56,159 nt of DNA from Treponema sp. GTDB lineage: Bacteria; Spirochaetota; Spirochaetia; Treponematales; Breznakiellaceae. This document shows positions 32,669-39,722 of this stretch, one piece after another. The stretch spans positions 1 to 56,159 of the forward strand of contig JAIRWM010000160.1 in the NCBI GenBank assembly GCA_031268975.1, written 5' to 3'. The translations under genes were made by a program, and so were the position numbers. Positions within the stretch are counted from its first letter, which is position 1. Every line of letters begins with the position of its first letter. The notes under the pieces are model-generated. The model was not told the origin of the DNA, did not search any database, and saw nothing but the letters and a program-made list of their open reading frames with translations.

Positions 32669-33376
32669 GTGGAACTTGATAAAATTGAAGAACGGGAAAA
32701 AAACAGAAGCTCTTTCCGGTTTCAGCTTACCCTTTTTTTTATTTTCTTTTTTGTGTCCATTTTCGCGGTATTTATCATCACTTCGGTTCTGCAGGTAAAC
32801 GCCGTAACCCGCTATGTATGTTCCCGGCTGGGCCTTCCCATAATCGACCGCGCGATGTCCGTATTGGATGTCGATGCCTTTGAGGCGCTGGGCAGAAGCC
32901 TTGATCAGAATGATCCTTATTATGAACCGACAAGAAAAAAGCTGCTTGAAATAAAAGAAAATTCCGGATGCCGGTATCTGTATACCATGGTTCAGGAAGC
33001 CGGTACGGTTTTTCGCTATGTTATAGACGGCAGCGCTCCGCCTGACGATACGGAATCTTTTTCTCCCATCGGATCCACAGAAGATCTGGCGGAATGGGAT
33101 ACCGCTGTTCTTGACGCGATAAACACAAAAACCGTCCAATTGGGAAGCATACATCAAAGCGGAAAATGGGGCGCTACCATGTCGGTCTACGCCCCGATCC
33201 TTAAGCAAAACGGGGACTTCGCCGGCCTTGCCGCCTGCGATATAGACGCTTCGGGAGTTATTTCCTGGATACGTACCCAGGTTATCTGGCAGCTGGGAAT
33301 TGTTGTTCTTTTCAGCCTGGCCGGGCTCCTGGCGTACATCGCCATTGTCAGAAGAACAAACAAGTTATTTGCATGA
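32669..33376 (+). CDS. Stand-alone periplasmic Cache-type sensor with two membrane helices
   Basis: A 235-residue protein with an N-terminal helix (about 19-41), a periplasmic domain of about 160 residues and a second helix (about 207-228) followed by only seven residues. The periplasmic part has features of methyl-accepting chemotaxis sensor domains: GCRYLYTMVQEAGTVFRYVIDGSAPPDD, then SVYAPILKQNGDFAGLAACDIDAS near the end. HAMP and signalling domains are absent: the frame stops right after the second helix. The start is GTG 32669 with AGAGGAG upstream. It follows the CheA-like kinase by 11 bp and probably feeds signals to it through membrane contact. It overlaps the SGNH gene by 4 nt. Confidence 0.8.
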   Translation: MELDKIEEREKNRSSFRFQLTLFFIFFFVSIFAVFIITSVLQVNAVTRYVCSRLGLPIIDRAMSVLDVDAFEALGRSLDQNDPYYEPTRKKLLEIKENSGCRYLYTMVQEAGTVFRYVIDGSAPPDDTESFSPIGSTEDLAEWDTAVLDAINTKTVQLGSIHQSGKWGATMSVYAPILKQNGDFAGLAACDIDASGVISWIRTQVIWQLGIVVLFSLAGLLAYIAIVRRTNKLFA

Positions 33377-34056
33377 AAACAATTCTTTGCTACGGGGATT
33401 CAAACACATACGGCTATGATCCCCGGGACGGAAGCCGTTACGATCATACAGTCCGCTGGCCGGCTGTTATGGCGAAGATGCTTAACGCCGGCGCCTCCCC
33501 CGAGGCGCCCTCCCCGGGGGGAGGTCCGCGCCCGGAAAACGGTCTTTTTTGGGTTGTGGAAGAGGGGCTGAACGGACGGACAACCTGCCTTGAGGATCCG
33601 ATAGAAGGCGACAAGAACGGGCTGCGTCAGCTTATTCCCATTTTACGGAGCCACAGGCCCCTTGACTTGGTTATCGTCATGCTGGGATCAAACGATCTTA
33701 AACGCCGTTTTAACCCCACCCCGTATGACATTTCCCACGGAGCCCAGCTTGTGGCAAAGGCGATACTCGCCTCGGAAACCGGCCCCCAGGACGGCAAGCC
33801 AACCGTTCTTATGGTGTGCCCGCCGCCCCTTATCGAGTCCCCGGCGTTCCGCCAGATACTTGACCCCGGCGCCGTGGAACTGTCGCACAAGCTTTCTCCC
33901 TGCTATGCCGCGTGCGCCAGGGAATGCGGGGCGGCGTTCTTTGACGCAGGAAGCGTGGTTACATCAAGTCCCGCCGACGGCCTGCACTGGGAAGCGGAAG
34001 GCCACCTTGCGTTTGCCCAGGCCATGGCGGGACAGGTACGGAAACTTTTGGGCTGA
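33373..34056 (+). CDS. SGNH/GDSL-family hydrolase (arylesterase-like)
   Basis: A 227-residue lipase/esterase of the SGNH fold. Block I is CYGDSNTYGYDPRDGSRY with nucleophile Ser10; block III is VIVMLGSNDLK; the catalytic Asp-His pair is in DGLHWEAEGHLAFA near the C-terminus. No signal peptide is present, so it is cytoplasmic, resembling bacterial acetylxylan esterase/arylesterases. It may deacylate sugars or other esters. Its ATG overlaps the stop of the Cache sensor by 4 nt, which ties it to the signalling operon, although a functional link is not obvious. It converges on mtnA with 22 bp between. Confidence 0.88.
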   Translation: MKTILCYGDSNTYGYDPRDGSRYDHTVRWPAVMAKMLNAGASPEAPSPGGGPRPENGLFWVVEEGLNGRTTCLEDPIEGDKNGLRQLIPILRSHRPLDLVIVMLGSNDLKRRFNPTPYDISHGAQLVAKAILASETGPQDGKPTVLMVCPPPLIESPAFRQILDPGAVELSHKLSPCYAACARECGAAFFDAGSVVTSSPADGLHWEAEGHLAFAQAMAGQVRKLLG

Positions 34057-34078
34057 CGGCTAAGGAAGCATTTTAGTG

Positions 34079-35200
34079 CTACTTTAATGTGGATTTTTCG
34101 CCGCTTTGAAAAAGCGCGTTTTCCGCAGGAAAACGGGAAAAATCCCCCATGTTCCTGAAACATTCCGCGTAGGGAGCGCGGGCAACGCCGAATTCGGTAA
34201 CAATCGCGGTAATAAGGCTATTGTCCGTAACGTCAAAGGCCGGGTTAAATACCTTGACGGCATCCGGCGCCATGCGCTCCCTGTACCACATTTCGGTAAC
34301 TTCTTCCGCCCCGCGTTCTTCGATTACAATGTCTTTTCCTTCTTTGACAGACATGTCGATGGTGGAAGTGGGCGCACAGACATAAAACGGAATTCCGTAG
34401 TGCTTTGCGAGAATCGCGACGCAGGAAGTGCCGATTTTGTTCGCCGTATCTCCATTGGCGGCCACCCTGTCACAGCCCACAAAGCAGGCGTTTACCCAGC
34501 CGTTTTTCATCACCACACCCGCCATGTTGTCGCAGATAACGGTGGTGTCCACCCCGGCGGCGGCCATCTCAAACGCTGAAAGCCGCGCGCCCTGAAGGAG
34601 CGGCCGGGTTTCGTCGCAGAACACCCTGAAGTTCATGCCCCGCTCCCTGCCAAGGTGTACCGGGGCCAGGGCCGTTCCGTATTTTACCGCGGCAAGCTGA
34701 CCGGCGTTGCAGTGGGTAAGAATTCCGTCGCCGTCACTGACAAGGGAAAGGCCGTTTTCCCCAATGGCCCTGCAGACCCGGACATCCTCGTCCCGGATAT
34801 CCAGCGCCTCGTCGTGGAGGAATTTTTTTATCGCCGCCGGATTTTCGCCCTTGTGGGCAAGTACCACGCGTTCCATTCGGTTAAGCGCCCAGGAAAGATT
34901 CACCGCGGTGGGCCGTGACGAATCAAGATATTCTTTCGCTTTTTTAAAGCGGGCATAAAAACCACCGTAGTCTTTTTCGCCGATATCCAGCGCGGCCAGG
35001 TACACACCGATTGCCGCCGCGACCCCGATTGCCGGAGCGCCCCTGACCCGCAGAAGGCGTATCGCCTCAAAAATATCCTCCTGCCTGGTTAAATGGAGTA
35101 TTTCTACTTTTCCGGGAAGCTTCGTCTGGTCAATAATTGCAAGGGCTTTTTTTTCTTCGTCAAAAGAGACTGTGTCGATTGACAGTATATTTTCGCTCAT
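34079..35200 (-). CDS. mtnA: S-methyl-5-thioribose-1-phosphate isomerase (MtnA)
   Basis: A 373-residue aldose-ketose isomerase of the eIF2B-like family. RGAPAIG (53-59), catalytic Cys164 (LTHCNAG) and Asp244 (GCDRVAANGDTANKIGT) are conserved. It turns 5-methylthioribose-1-phosphate, or 5-deoxyribose-1-phosphate, into the 1-ulose phosphate. The gene 7 bp upstream is a class II aldolase, which together with MtnA matches the dihydroxyacetone-phosphate shunt that disposes of the SAM by-products methylthioadenosine and 5'-deoxyadenosine. No mtnK or nucleosidase is in the window. With mtnBCD also absent, this shunt is more likely than full methionine salvage. Confidence 0.93.
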   Translation of the reverse strand: MSENILSIDTVSFDEEKKALAIIDQTKLPGKVEILHLTRQEDIFEAIRLLRVRGAPAIGVAAAIGVYLAALDIGEKDYGGFYARFKKAKEYLDSSRPTAVNLSWALNRMERVVLAHKGENPAAIKKFLHDEALDIRDEDVRVCRAIGENGLSLVSDGDGILTHCNAGQLAAVKYGTALAPVHLGRERGMNFRVFCDETRPLLQGARLSAFEMAAAGVDTTVICDNMAGVVMKNGWVNACFVGCDRVAANGDTANKIGTSCVAILAKHYGIPFYVCAPTSTIDMSVKEGKDIVIEERGAEEVTEMWYRERMAPDAVKVFNPAFDVTDNSLITAIVTEFGVARAPYAECFRNMGDFSRFPAENALFQSGEKSTLK

Positions 35201-35207
35201 GTCCCTC

Positions 35208-36080
35208 TTACCTGCTCTTTCCGTGGGCCTCCGGCAGGAGCATGGACAGTACTTCCCGGACTATGGACTCTACATCCCCCGACGATACCGCGCCGGAGGA
35301 ATTTGCCGTCCCGGCGGTCCCTCGGGTGGAGGCCCCGGCAGCACAGGCGGCCCCGCCGGCGGGAACACCGCCGACATCGGCGAGATTGGTCGCCGTATCC
35401 GCGCAGCACGGAGGGACGCCCCCGGTACGGATACCGAGTTTTTCGCGGATGCCGACAATCTCCCGCACCTGTTCGCAGCTTAACACATTCGCCCTGCCGA
35501 TAATGTTGCCGGTGTACATAAGGATCATGGCGTAATGTTCCATTGCCTCAAGGCGATACCACGCTTCCATAAGGCTTGTTCCCCAGGCAAGGGCGCCGTG
35601 GTTCGCGAGAAGCAGGGCGTTATAGTCCCGGCAGTACGGGGCCACGGAATCGGGTATGCCCTGCGAACCCGGCGCTTCGTAGTGGACAACCGGAACAGTG
35701 CCAAGGTTTACCAGGGCTTCCGGATATATTGCCTTGTCAAGGCTTATACCCGCTATCGCAAAGGATGTGGAGACCGGAGGATGAGCGTGGCACACACCCA
35801 GTACACCGGGATTCTCGTTGTAAATCCGGAGGTGCATTTTTATTTCCGAAGACACGCTGAGCTTTCCCTGCTGAACGACCCTGCCGGAAAGATCCATTTT
35901 TACGAGTTCTTCGGCCTTCATAAATCCTTTGGATACCCCGGTCGGGGTGGCCCAAATTTGAGTTTCCGATACTTTGCAGGTGATATTCCCGTCGTTGGCC
36001 GCGACAAAGTTTTTGTCGTACATGCGCCGGCCTATTTCGAGAATACCCTGTTTTGCTTCGTAATCATTGGGATACTGCAT
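35208..36080 (-). CDS. Class II aldolase (fuculose-phosphate aldolase family) with encapsulation-peptide-like tail
   Basis: A 290-residue protein. The aldolase domain (1-215) has the zinc ligands His98, His100 (CHAHPP) and His161 (ANHGALAWG) and catalytic Glu79. Residues 222-268 form a Gly/Ala/Ser-rich linker, and 269-283 (DVESIVREVLSMLLP) form a short amphipathic helix: the layout of bacterial microcompartment encapsulation peptides. FucA proteins are normally about 215 residues. It would split a ketose-1-phosphate into DHAP and an aldehyde. ATG 36080 has AAGAGG upstream; the frame extends 7 codons further. It overlaps the upstream gene by 17 nt and precedes mtnA by 7 bp. Confidence 0.88.
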   Translation of the reverse strand: MQYPNDYEAKQGILEIGRRMYDKNFVAANDGNITCKVSETQIWATPTGVSKGFMKAEELVKMDLSGRVVQQGKLSVSSEIKMHLRIYNENPGVLGVCHAHPPVSTSFAIAGISLDKAIYPEALVNLGTVPVVHYEAPGSQGIPDSVAPYCRDYNALLLANHGALAWGTSLMEAWYRLEAMEHYAMILMYTGNIIGRANVLSCEQVREIVGIREKLGIRTGGVPPCCADTATNLADVGGVPAGGAACAAGASTRGTAGTANSSGAVSSGDVESIVREVLSMLLPEAHGKSR

Positions 36081-37428
36081 CGCCAGCCTCTTGGGGAACA
36101 TCCTGATCCGGCGGAATATCGGTTAGTTCGGACTGCCCGCCATCCGCCGGGGCTTCGGCTCTTTCTTCTTCCCAAATACCACCGTCCGCCGGCAGCCGGG
36201 CGTCTTCTTCCCAGCCGCCGGCCGATCCGGCCAGGGCGCTGTCAAGAAGCGCGTCCCCGCCGGCGCTCCGGTTGCGGACCATATCGCCGTAGCCTTCACG
36301 GGAAATAAAAACGGCGCCGCCCATTTGGGCGCTGTTGGCGTCCTGTAAAGGGGCGTCGTTCCCGTAAATAACGCAGAGGCTGCCGGGCCCTTTAAAAAAA
36401 TCGCCGGAGGAAAAAACGGCCCCGCCGTATCTTCCGGCGCTGTTTTTCCTCATGTTCCCGCCCAAAAGGGCAAGCGCGGAGGTGTTATCCGCGGCAACGG
36501 CGCCGCCGTATTCGGCGCTTTTATTATCTCCCAGTTCTCCGTCTTTCAGGGTAAAAATGCAGCGTTCGATAAGCGCAAGGCCGCCGCCCGAACCGCCGGA
36601 TGTATTCCCGGTAATGCCGCCGCCTTCCATTGTTAACGCCGCTCCCCGGTTAAGGACGAGTCCGCCCCCGGCCACCACGGCCTCGTTACCGGAAATGACG
36701 CCGCCTTTGAGGGTAAAGACGCCGCCTTCGTAAACGGCGACCCCGCCACCGCCTTCGGCCCTGTTTTCGCGGACTTCCCCGCTTTCCATAACCAGTTCCG
36801 TACCGGCGCCAACGATGGCGATGCCGCCGCCCACGCCGGACGACACGTTACCGGAGACCGAACCGCCCCTGAGATAGAGCTTTCCGCCGGGAGCGACGGC
36901 GATGCCGCCGCCGACAGTGGCCGACCGGTTCCCGGTAATTACCGCTCCCCGGCCAAGAATAACCTGGGCGCCGCCGCCGATCCCGATGCCGCCCCCTTCG
37001 CCGGCGCTGCTGCCCCCGGAAATTTCAACATCCTCAAAACAGACGGACGACACTCCCTTAACGAGAATTACCCGGCGATCCGCGTCCCGGCCGGAAAGTA
37101 CGGCCTTTTTGCCGTTAAAACTCCTCCCCCGAATCGTTATGAGGTCCCTGCCGGTACCCTGGATGATAAACACCCGCTCGGCGCTTGACGACTGTTCGCT
37201 TGACAGATCCAGCGTTCCTAAAAGGGTAATGGTTTTTGTGTTTGTCTGGGATGAGACAACAAGAGCCTTAAACAGGGATTTAAAAGGCGTTTCCTCGGAA
37301 AAGCCGTCGTTCCGGTCACTGCCGTTCGCGCTGACATAGTAGGTGCCGTAAGGGGCTTCTATCGGGGCGCCCACACAGCCCGCCAAAAACAAAGAGGCAA
37401 GAAAAAAAGGCAAAATCCGGGTTTTCAT
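36064..37428 (-). CDS. Lipoprotein with right-handed beta-helix repeats
   Basis: A 454-residue lipoprotein starting at ATG 37428, with signal LFLAGC (Cys about 18). An N-terminal DUF1565-like segment (GTYYVSANGSDRNDGFSEETPFKSLFKAL) is typical of pectate-lyase-fold surface proteins. From about 130 to 390 it has imperfect repeats of roughly 25-40 residues, rich in GGG and ISGN/ITGN (for example GGVISGNEAVVAGGGLVL), forming a parallel beta helix. The C-terminus is Ala, Asp, Glu-rich and low in complexity. It likely faces outward and binds or degrades polysaccharide, though no catalytic residues are evident. It overlaps the aldolase start by 17 nt in the same direction, an odd operon partner. Confidence 0.82.
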   Translation of the reverse strand: MKTRILPFFLASLFLAGCVGAPIEAPYGTYYVSANGSDRNDGFSEETPFKSLFKALVVSSQTNTKTITLLGTLDLSSEQSSSAERVFIIQGTGRDLITIRGRSFNGKKAVLSGRDADRRVILVKGVSSVCFEDVEISGGSSAGEGGGIGIGGGAQVILGRGAVITGNRSATVGGGIAVAPGGKLYLRGGSVSGNVSSGVGGGIAIVGAGTELVMESGEVRENRAEGGGGVAVYEGGVFTLKGGVISGNEAVVAGGGLVLNRGAALTMEGGGITGNTSGGSGGGLALIERCIFTLKDGELGDNKSAEYGGAVAADNTSALALLGGNMRKNSAGRYGGAVFSSGDFFKGPGSLCVIYGNDAPLQDANSAQMGGAVFISREGYGDMVRNRSAGGDALLDSALAGSAGGWEEDARLPADGGIWEEERAEAPADGGQSELTDIPPDQDVPQEAGDAVSQ

Positions 37429-37518
37429 ATTCTGTAGGGATAAACTGCCATAAAAACCCCTTTTAGGCAATACCGCGTAATGCCGCCTTGAAAAACTGGA
37501 AATATTCGGGAGATGTCG

Positions 37519-37524
37519 TATACT
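37519..37524 (+). promoter_or_regulatory. TATACT -10 element before the proline symporter, predicted leaderless
   Basis: TATACT lies 7 nt upstream of ATG 37532, and no ribosome-binding site is visible. A TGGAAA sequence 16 nt further upstream (37497-37502) is a weak -35. Confidence 0.4.
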
Positions 37525-37531
37525 TTTAACC

Positions 37532-39052
37532 ATGACGGGAATAGTTGTGGTGATGTTGTTGTATGTAACGGGGATGGTCCTTGTTGGGGTGTTTTCGTTC
37601 GGCAAGTCAGGCTCGGTTTCGGATTATTTCATCGGCGGCAGACGGCTCAATTCCTGGGTGGCGGCGTTTTCGGCTTTTTCCGGCGATATGTCGGGCTGGC
37701 TCATGCTGGGTTTCGCCGGGGCGGTATATGTCAATGGAACCGGCGAAGCGTGGATTGCCGCGGGACTGGTACTGGGCTGCGCCCTCAGTTGGTTTTTGGT
37801 GGCAAAACGGCTCCGCCGGTATTCCCTGGCCGCGAAATGTTCCATCACCATTCCTGAATATCTTGAAAACCGTTTCCGGGACTCTTCCCACACCCTGCGG
37901 CTTGTTTCGGCGATTTTTATCGTCCTGTTTTTTACCGTTTATACCGCGGCGGGCTTTGTCGCCTGCGGCACCCTGTTTTCCCAGATTTTCGGCATTGATT
38001 ACAACATAGCCCTTTTGGCGGGGGTTTTGGTGATTTTGGCCTATGCCACTCTGGGCGGATTCCGGGCGGTATGCTGGACCGATTTTTTCCAGGCGCTGAT
38101 CATGCTTATTACAATAATCTCGGTTCCCCTTCTCCTCCTTTTTCTCAACGGCGGCTTTTCAGTACTGTCGGAACTATCCCCCGCTTTTCTTAATCCTTTC
38201 CGGAGCGGTTCCGGCGCGCCCACCCCGGCGTTCAAGGTTATTTCGGGCCTTACCTGGGGGCTTGGCTATTTCGGCATGCCGCACATATTGATACGGTTCA
38301 TGGCGATAAAAAACGAAAAAGCCGTTTCCCGCGCCGGGTTTATCGCCGTGGCGGCCGTCGCCGTTTCCCTTGGCTTTATGATACTCATGGGGCTGGCGGG
38401 AGCTGCCGTAAACCCAGAGATTCCCGAACCGTCCCGGCTTTTTATTCTGTCCATTCAGAAAATTTTTACCGATTTTGACGCCGTCATGCCGTCGCCGTTT
38501 TTGGGAGGATTTTTTCTCTGCGGCATCTTTGCCAGCATCATGTCTACCGCCGATTCCCAGCTCATCCTGAGCGCATCGGCCCTTACCAACGACTTGTATC
38601 AGGGACTGGTCAAAAGGGAGGGAAAGGACAAACACTTCCTCCTGTTCGGCCGCGTTTCTGTCGCCGCGGTATCCATCGCAGCCTACCTCATCGCGCGCAG
38701 CCGCTTTTCCGCCCTGACGACCCTTGTGTCCAGCGCCTGGGCGGGCTTTGGCTCGGCCTTCGGCGCTTTAATCCTCCTTTCCCTGTACTGGAAACGACTG
38801 ACCCGCGAAGGCGCCATAGCCGGAATTTGCGCGGGAGGCCTTACGGTAGTCATCTGGGATTATTTTCCCCTTGTCCTTCGCGGCGCGGTCCGGATAAATC
38901 TGGAAACGGCGACGGGCCTTTACTCCCTGACGCCGGGCTTCTGTGTTTCCCTGCTTTGTATTGTCGTGGTAAGTCTGCTCTCGAAACCGCCTTCAAAAGA
39001 AATTCTGGACGAATTTGAAATAGCCTCCGCCGCGCCGGTTTTTGAAGAATGA
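37532..39052 (+). CDS. putP: Sodium/proline symporter (SSF family)
   Basis: A 506-residue sodium:solute symporter with about 13 membrane helices. The N-terminal region (VSDYFIGGRRLNSWVAAFSAFSGDMSGWLMLGFAGAVY) is characteristic of PutP, as are the SSF segments YATLGGFRAVCWTDFFQALIM and GIFASIMSTADSQLILSASALTNDLY, which contain conserved Na+-coordinating Ser residues. It imports proline with Na+. The full length matches the family. No putA or regulator is adjacent. A TATACT element is 7 nt before the ATG. The downstream 670 bp is a repeat-rich gap. Confidence 0.93.
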   Translation: MTGIVVVMLLYVTGMVLVGVFSFGKSGSVSDYFIGGRRLNSWVAAFSAFSGDMSGWLMLGFAGAVYVNGTGEAWIAAGLVLGCALSWFLVAKRLRRYSLAAKCSITIPEYLENRFRDSSHTLRLVSAIFIVLFFTVYTAAGFVACGTLFSQIFGIDYNIALLAGVLVILAYATLGGFRAVCWTDFFQALIMLITIISVPLLLLFLNGGFSVLSELSPAFLNPFRSGSGAPTPAFKVISGLTWGLGYFGMPHILIRFMAIKNEKAVSRAGFIAVAAVAVSLGFMILMGLAGAAVNPEIPEPSRLFILSIQKIFTDFDAVMPSPFLGGFFLCGIFASIMSTADSQLILSASALTNDLYQGLVKREGKDKHFLLFGRVSVAAVSIAAYLIARSRFSALTTLVSSAWAGFGSAFGALILLSLYWKRLTREGAIAGICAGGLTVVIWDYFPLVLRGAVRINLETATGLYSLTPGFCVSLLCIVVVSLLSKPPSKEILDEFEIASAAPVFEE

Positions 39053-39056
39053 ACCT

Positions 39057-39196
39057 CCTTGCCTTGAGGCTAAACTTGACCTGCAACTCAAAGTGTGGTT
39101 AGTTCTTTTTAGGAAGAATTCCACCATGAAGAATTCCACCACGAAGCCGTCCAGGGACGGCAGGGCACGAAGAACACGAAGAAAGAAAGAAGGATG
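39057..39196 (-). repeat. Dispersed repeat, copy A (inverted)
   Basis: Read on the minus strand this stretch has CTTCGTGTTCTTCGTGCC, then CCGTCCCTGGACGGC, TTCGTGGTGGAATTCTTC (partly duplicated) and CCTAAAAAGAACTAA, then a less conserved tail. The same order of motifs occurs in copy B at 39395-39550 in the opposite orientation. Both would read as a peptide like FVVEF-LKR-TL-LAS, but no start or context supports a gene. Confidence 0.75.
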
Positions 39197-39394
39197 ATTA
39201 GGCAGGAACAGGAGGCAACCGGCGTTTCTCCGGCGGGCTTCGAGGCCGTATAATGGGCGCGGTATACAATTGCTGAAGCCCACGCCCGGCTGCCGTGCCG
39301 GGGGAGCCGCGCTCAATGTTTCGCGCGCGGTTTCTGGGCGGGTTTTTTGTTCAATTTCAATACAAAACTGTTAAAAGACGGGGCCAGGAGGGTC

Positions 39395-39550
39395 GTCCTT
39401 TGATTTTTCCTCTCCCCCTTTGTGCCATTTGTGTCCCGCCGTCCCCGGACTCTTGATGGCCGCAAAGCGGCCTTCTTTGTGGTGGAATTTTCCCTAAAAA
39501 GAGCCAAGGCAACGCTGAATTACGGGGCACGTTTGGCTTCAGGGCGGGGT
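39395..39550 (+). repeat. Dispersed repeat, copy B
   Basis: This contains CTTTGTGCCATTTGTGTC, CCGTCCCCGGACTCTTG, a GGCCGCAAAGCGGCC palindrome (39460-39474), TTTGTGGTGGAATTTTC, CCTAAAAAGAGCCAA and GGCTTCAGGGCGGGG. It is homologous to copy A but inverted, with about 200 bp between them. Relative to A it has an extra palindromic segment after CCGGAC. This looks like a short non-coding mobile or intergenic repeat. Confidence 0.75.
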
Positions 39551-39554
39551 TCGT

Positions 39555-39640
39555 CATCAGACCGAAAGTCTGCCGGACGCCCCGCAGACTCTGCCGTGCA
39601 CAATTCAGGCTCTGCCGTACGCAATTCAGACTTTGCGGGG
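39555..39640. repeat. Second 21-bp tandem array (three units)
   Basis: Three units of exactly 21 bp, each starting TCTGCCG, end in GGCTC/GACTC-like junctions (TCTGCCGTGCACAATTCAGG and TCTGCCGTACGCAATTCAGA are two starts). They share the TCTGCCGTryrC core with the array at 17320-17640. The reverse strand again reads VRQSLN-like heptads. It ends about 75 bp before the HAD-IIA promoter. Confidence 0.75.
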
Positions 39641-39686
39641 AACAAATTTGACGCCGGGAGGAACCGGCGGACTGCCGGCGGCGGCA

Positions 39687-39716
39687 TTGAAGATCGGCGG
39701 CTTGATGGAGTATACT
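39687..39716 (+). promoter_or_regulatory. Promoter of the HAD-IIA gene, predicted leaderless
   Basis: -35 TTGAAG (39687-39692) and -10 TATACT (39711-39716) are 18 nt apart. ATG 39723 follows the -10 by 6 nt. The 6-nt gap reads GGAGGC, which could act as a ribosome site only if transcription began upstream. Confidence 0.5.
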
Positions 39717-39722
39717 GGAGGC

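Larger units (their letters stand above)
39053..39722. other. 670-bp gene-free, repeat-rich region
   Basis: Between putP and the HAD-IIA gene I find no convincing gene. It holds two inverted copies of a repeat of about 140-155 bp, a 7-bp hairpin (GGGCTTC/GAAGCCC, about 39235-39281), a CCGCGC/GCGCGG hairpin (39307-39330) with a T6 run 12 nt further on that may be a weak putP terminator, a 21-bp tandem array, and the promoter of the next gene. Open frames here on either strand are by-products of the repeats. Confidence 0.7.

Noticed and set aside
35208-36080. MtnB (methylthioribulose-1-phosphate dehydratase) as the identity of the gene beside mtnA
   Set aside because: MtnB shares the class II aldolase fold, but this protein keeps the aldolase-type Glu79/HxH/His set and FucA-like N-terminus, and mtnC/mtnD are absent. 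I keep aldolase as the call, with MtnB as a less likely alternative.
39241-39280. TATAAT and GTATACAAT boxes in the repeat-rich gap as promoters for a small RNA
   Set aside because: No adequate -35 element lies 16-18 nt upstream and no terminator follows at a sensible distance, so I could not support an RNA gene.
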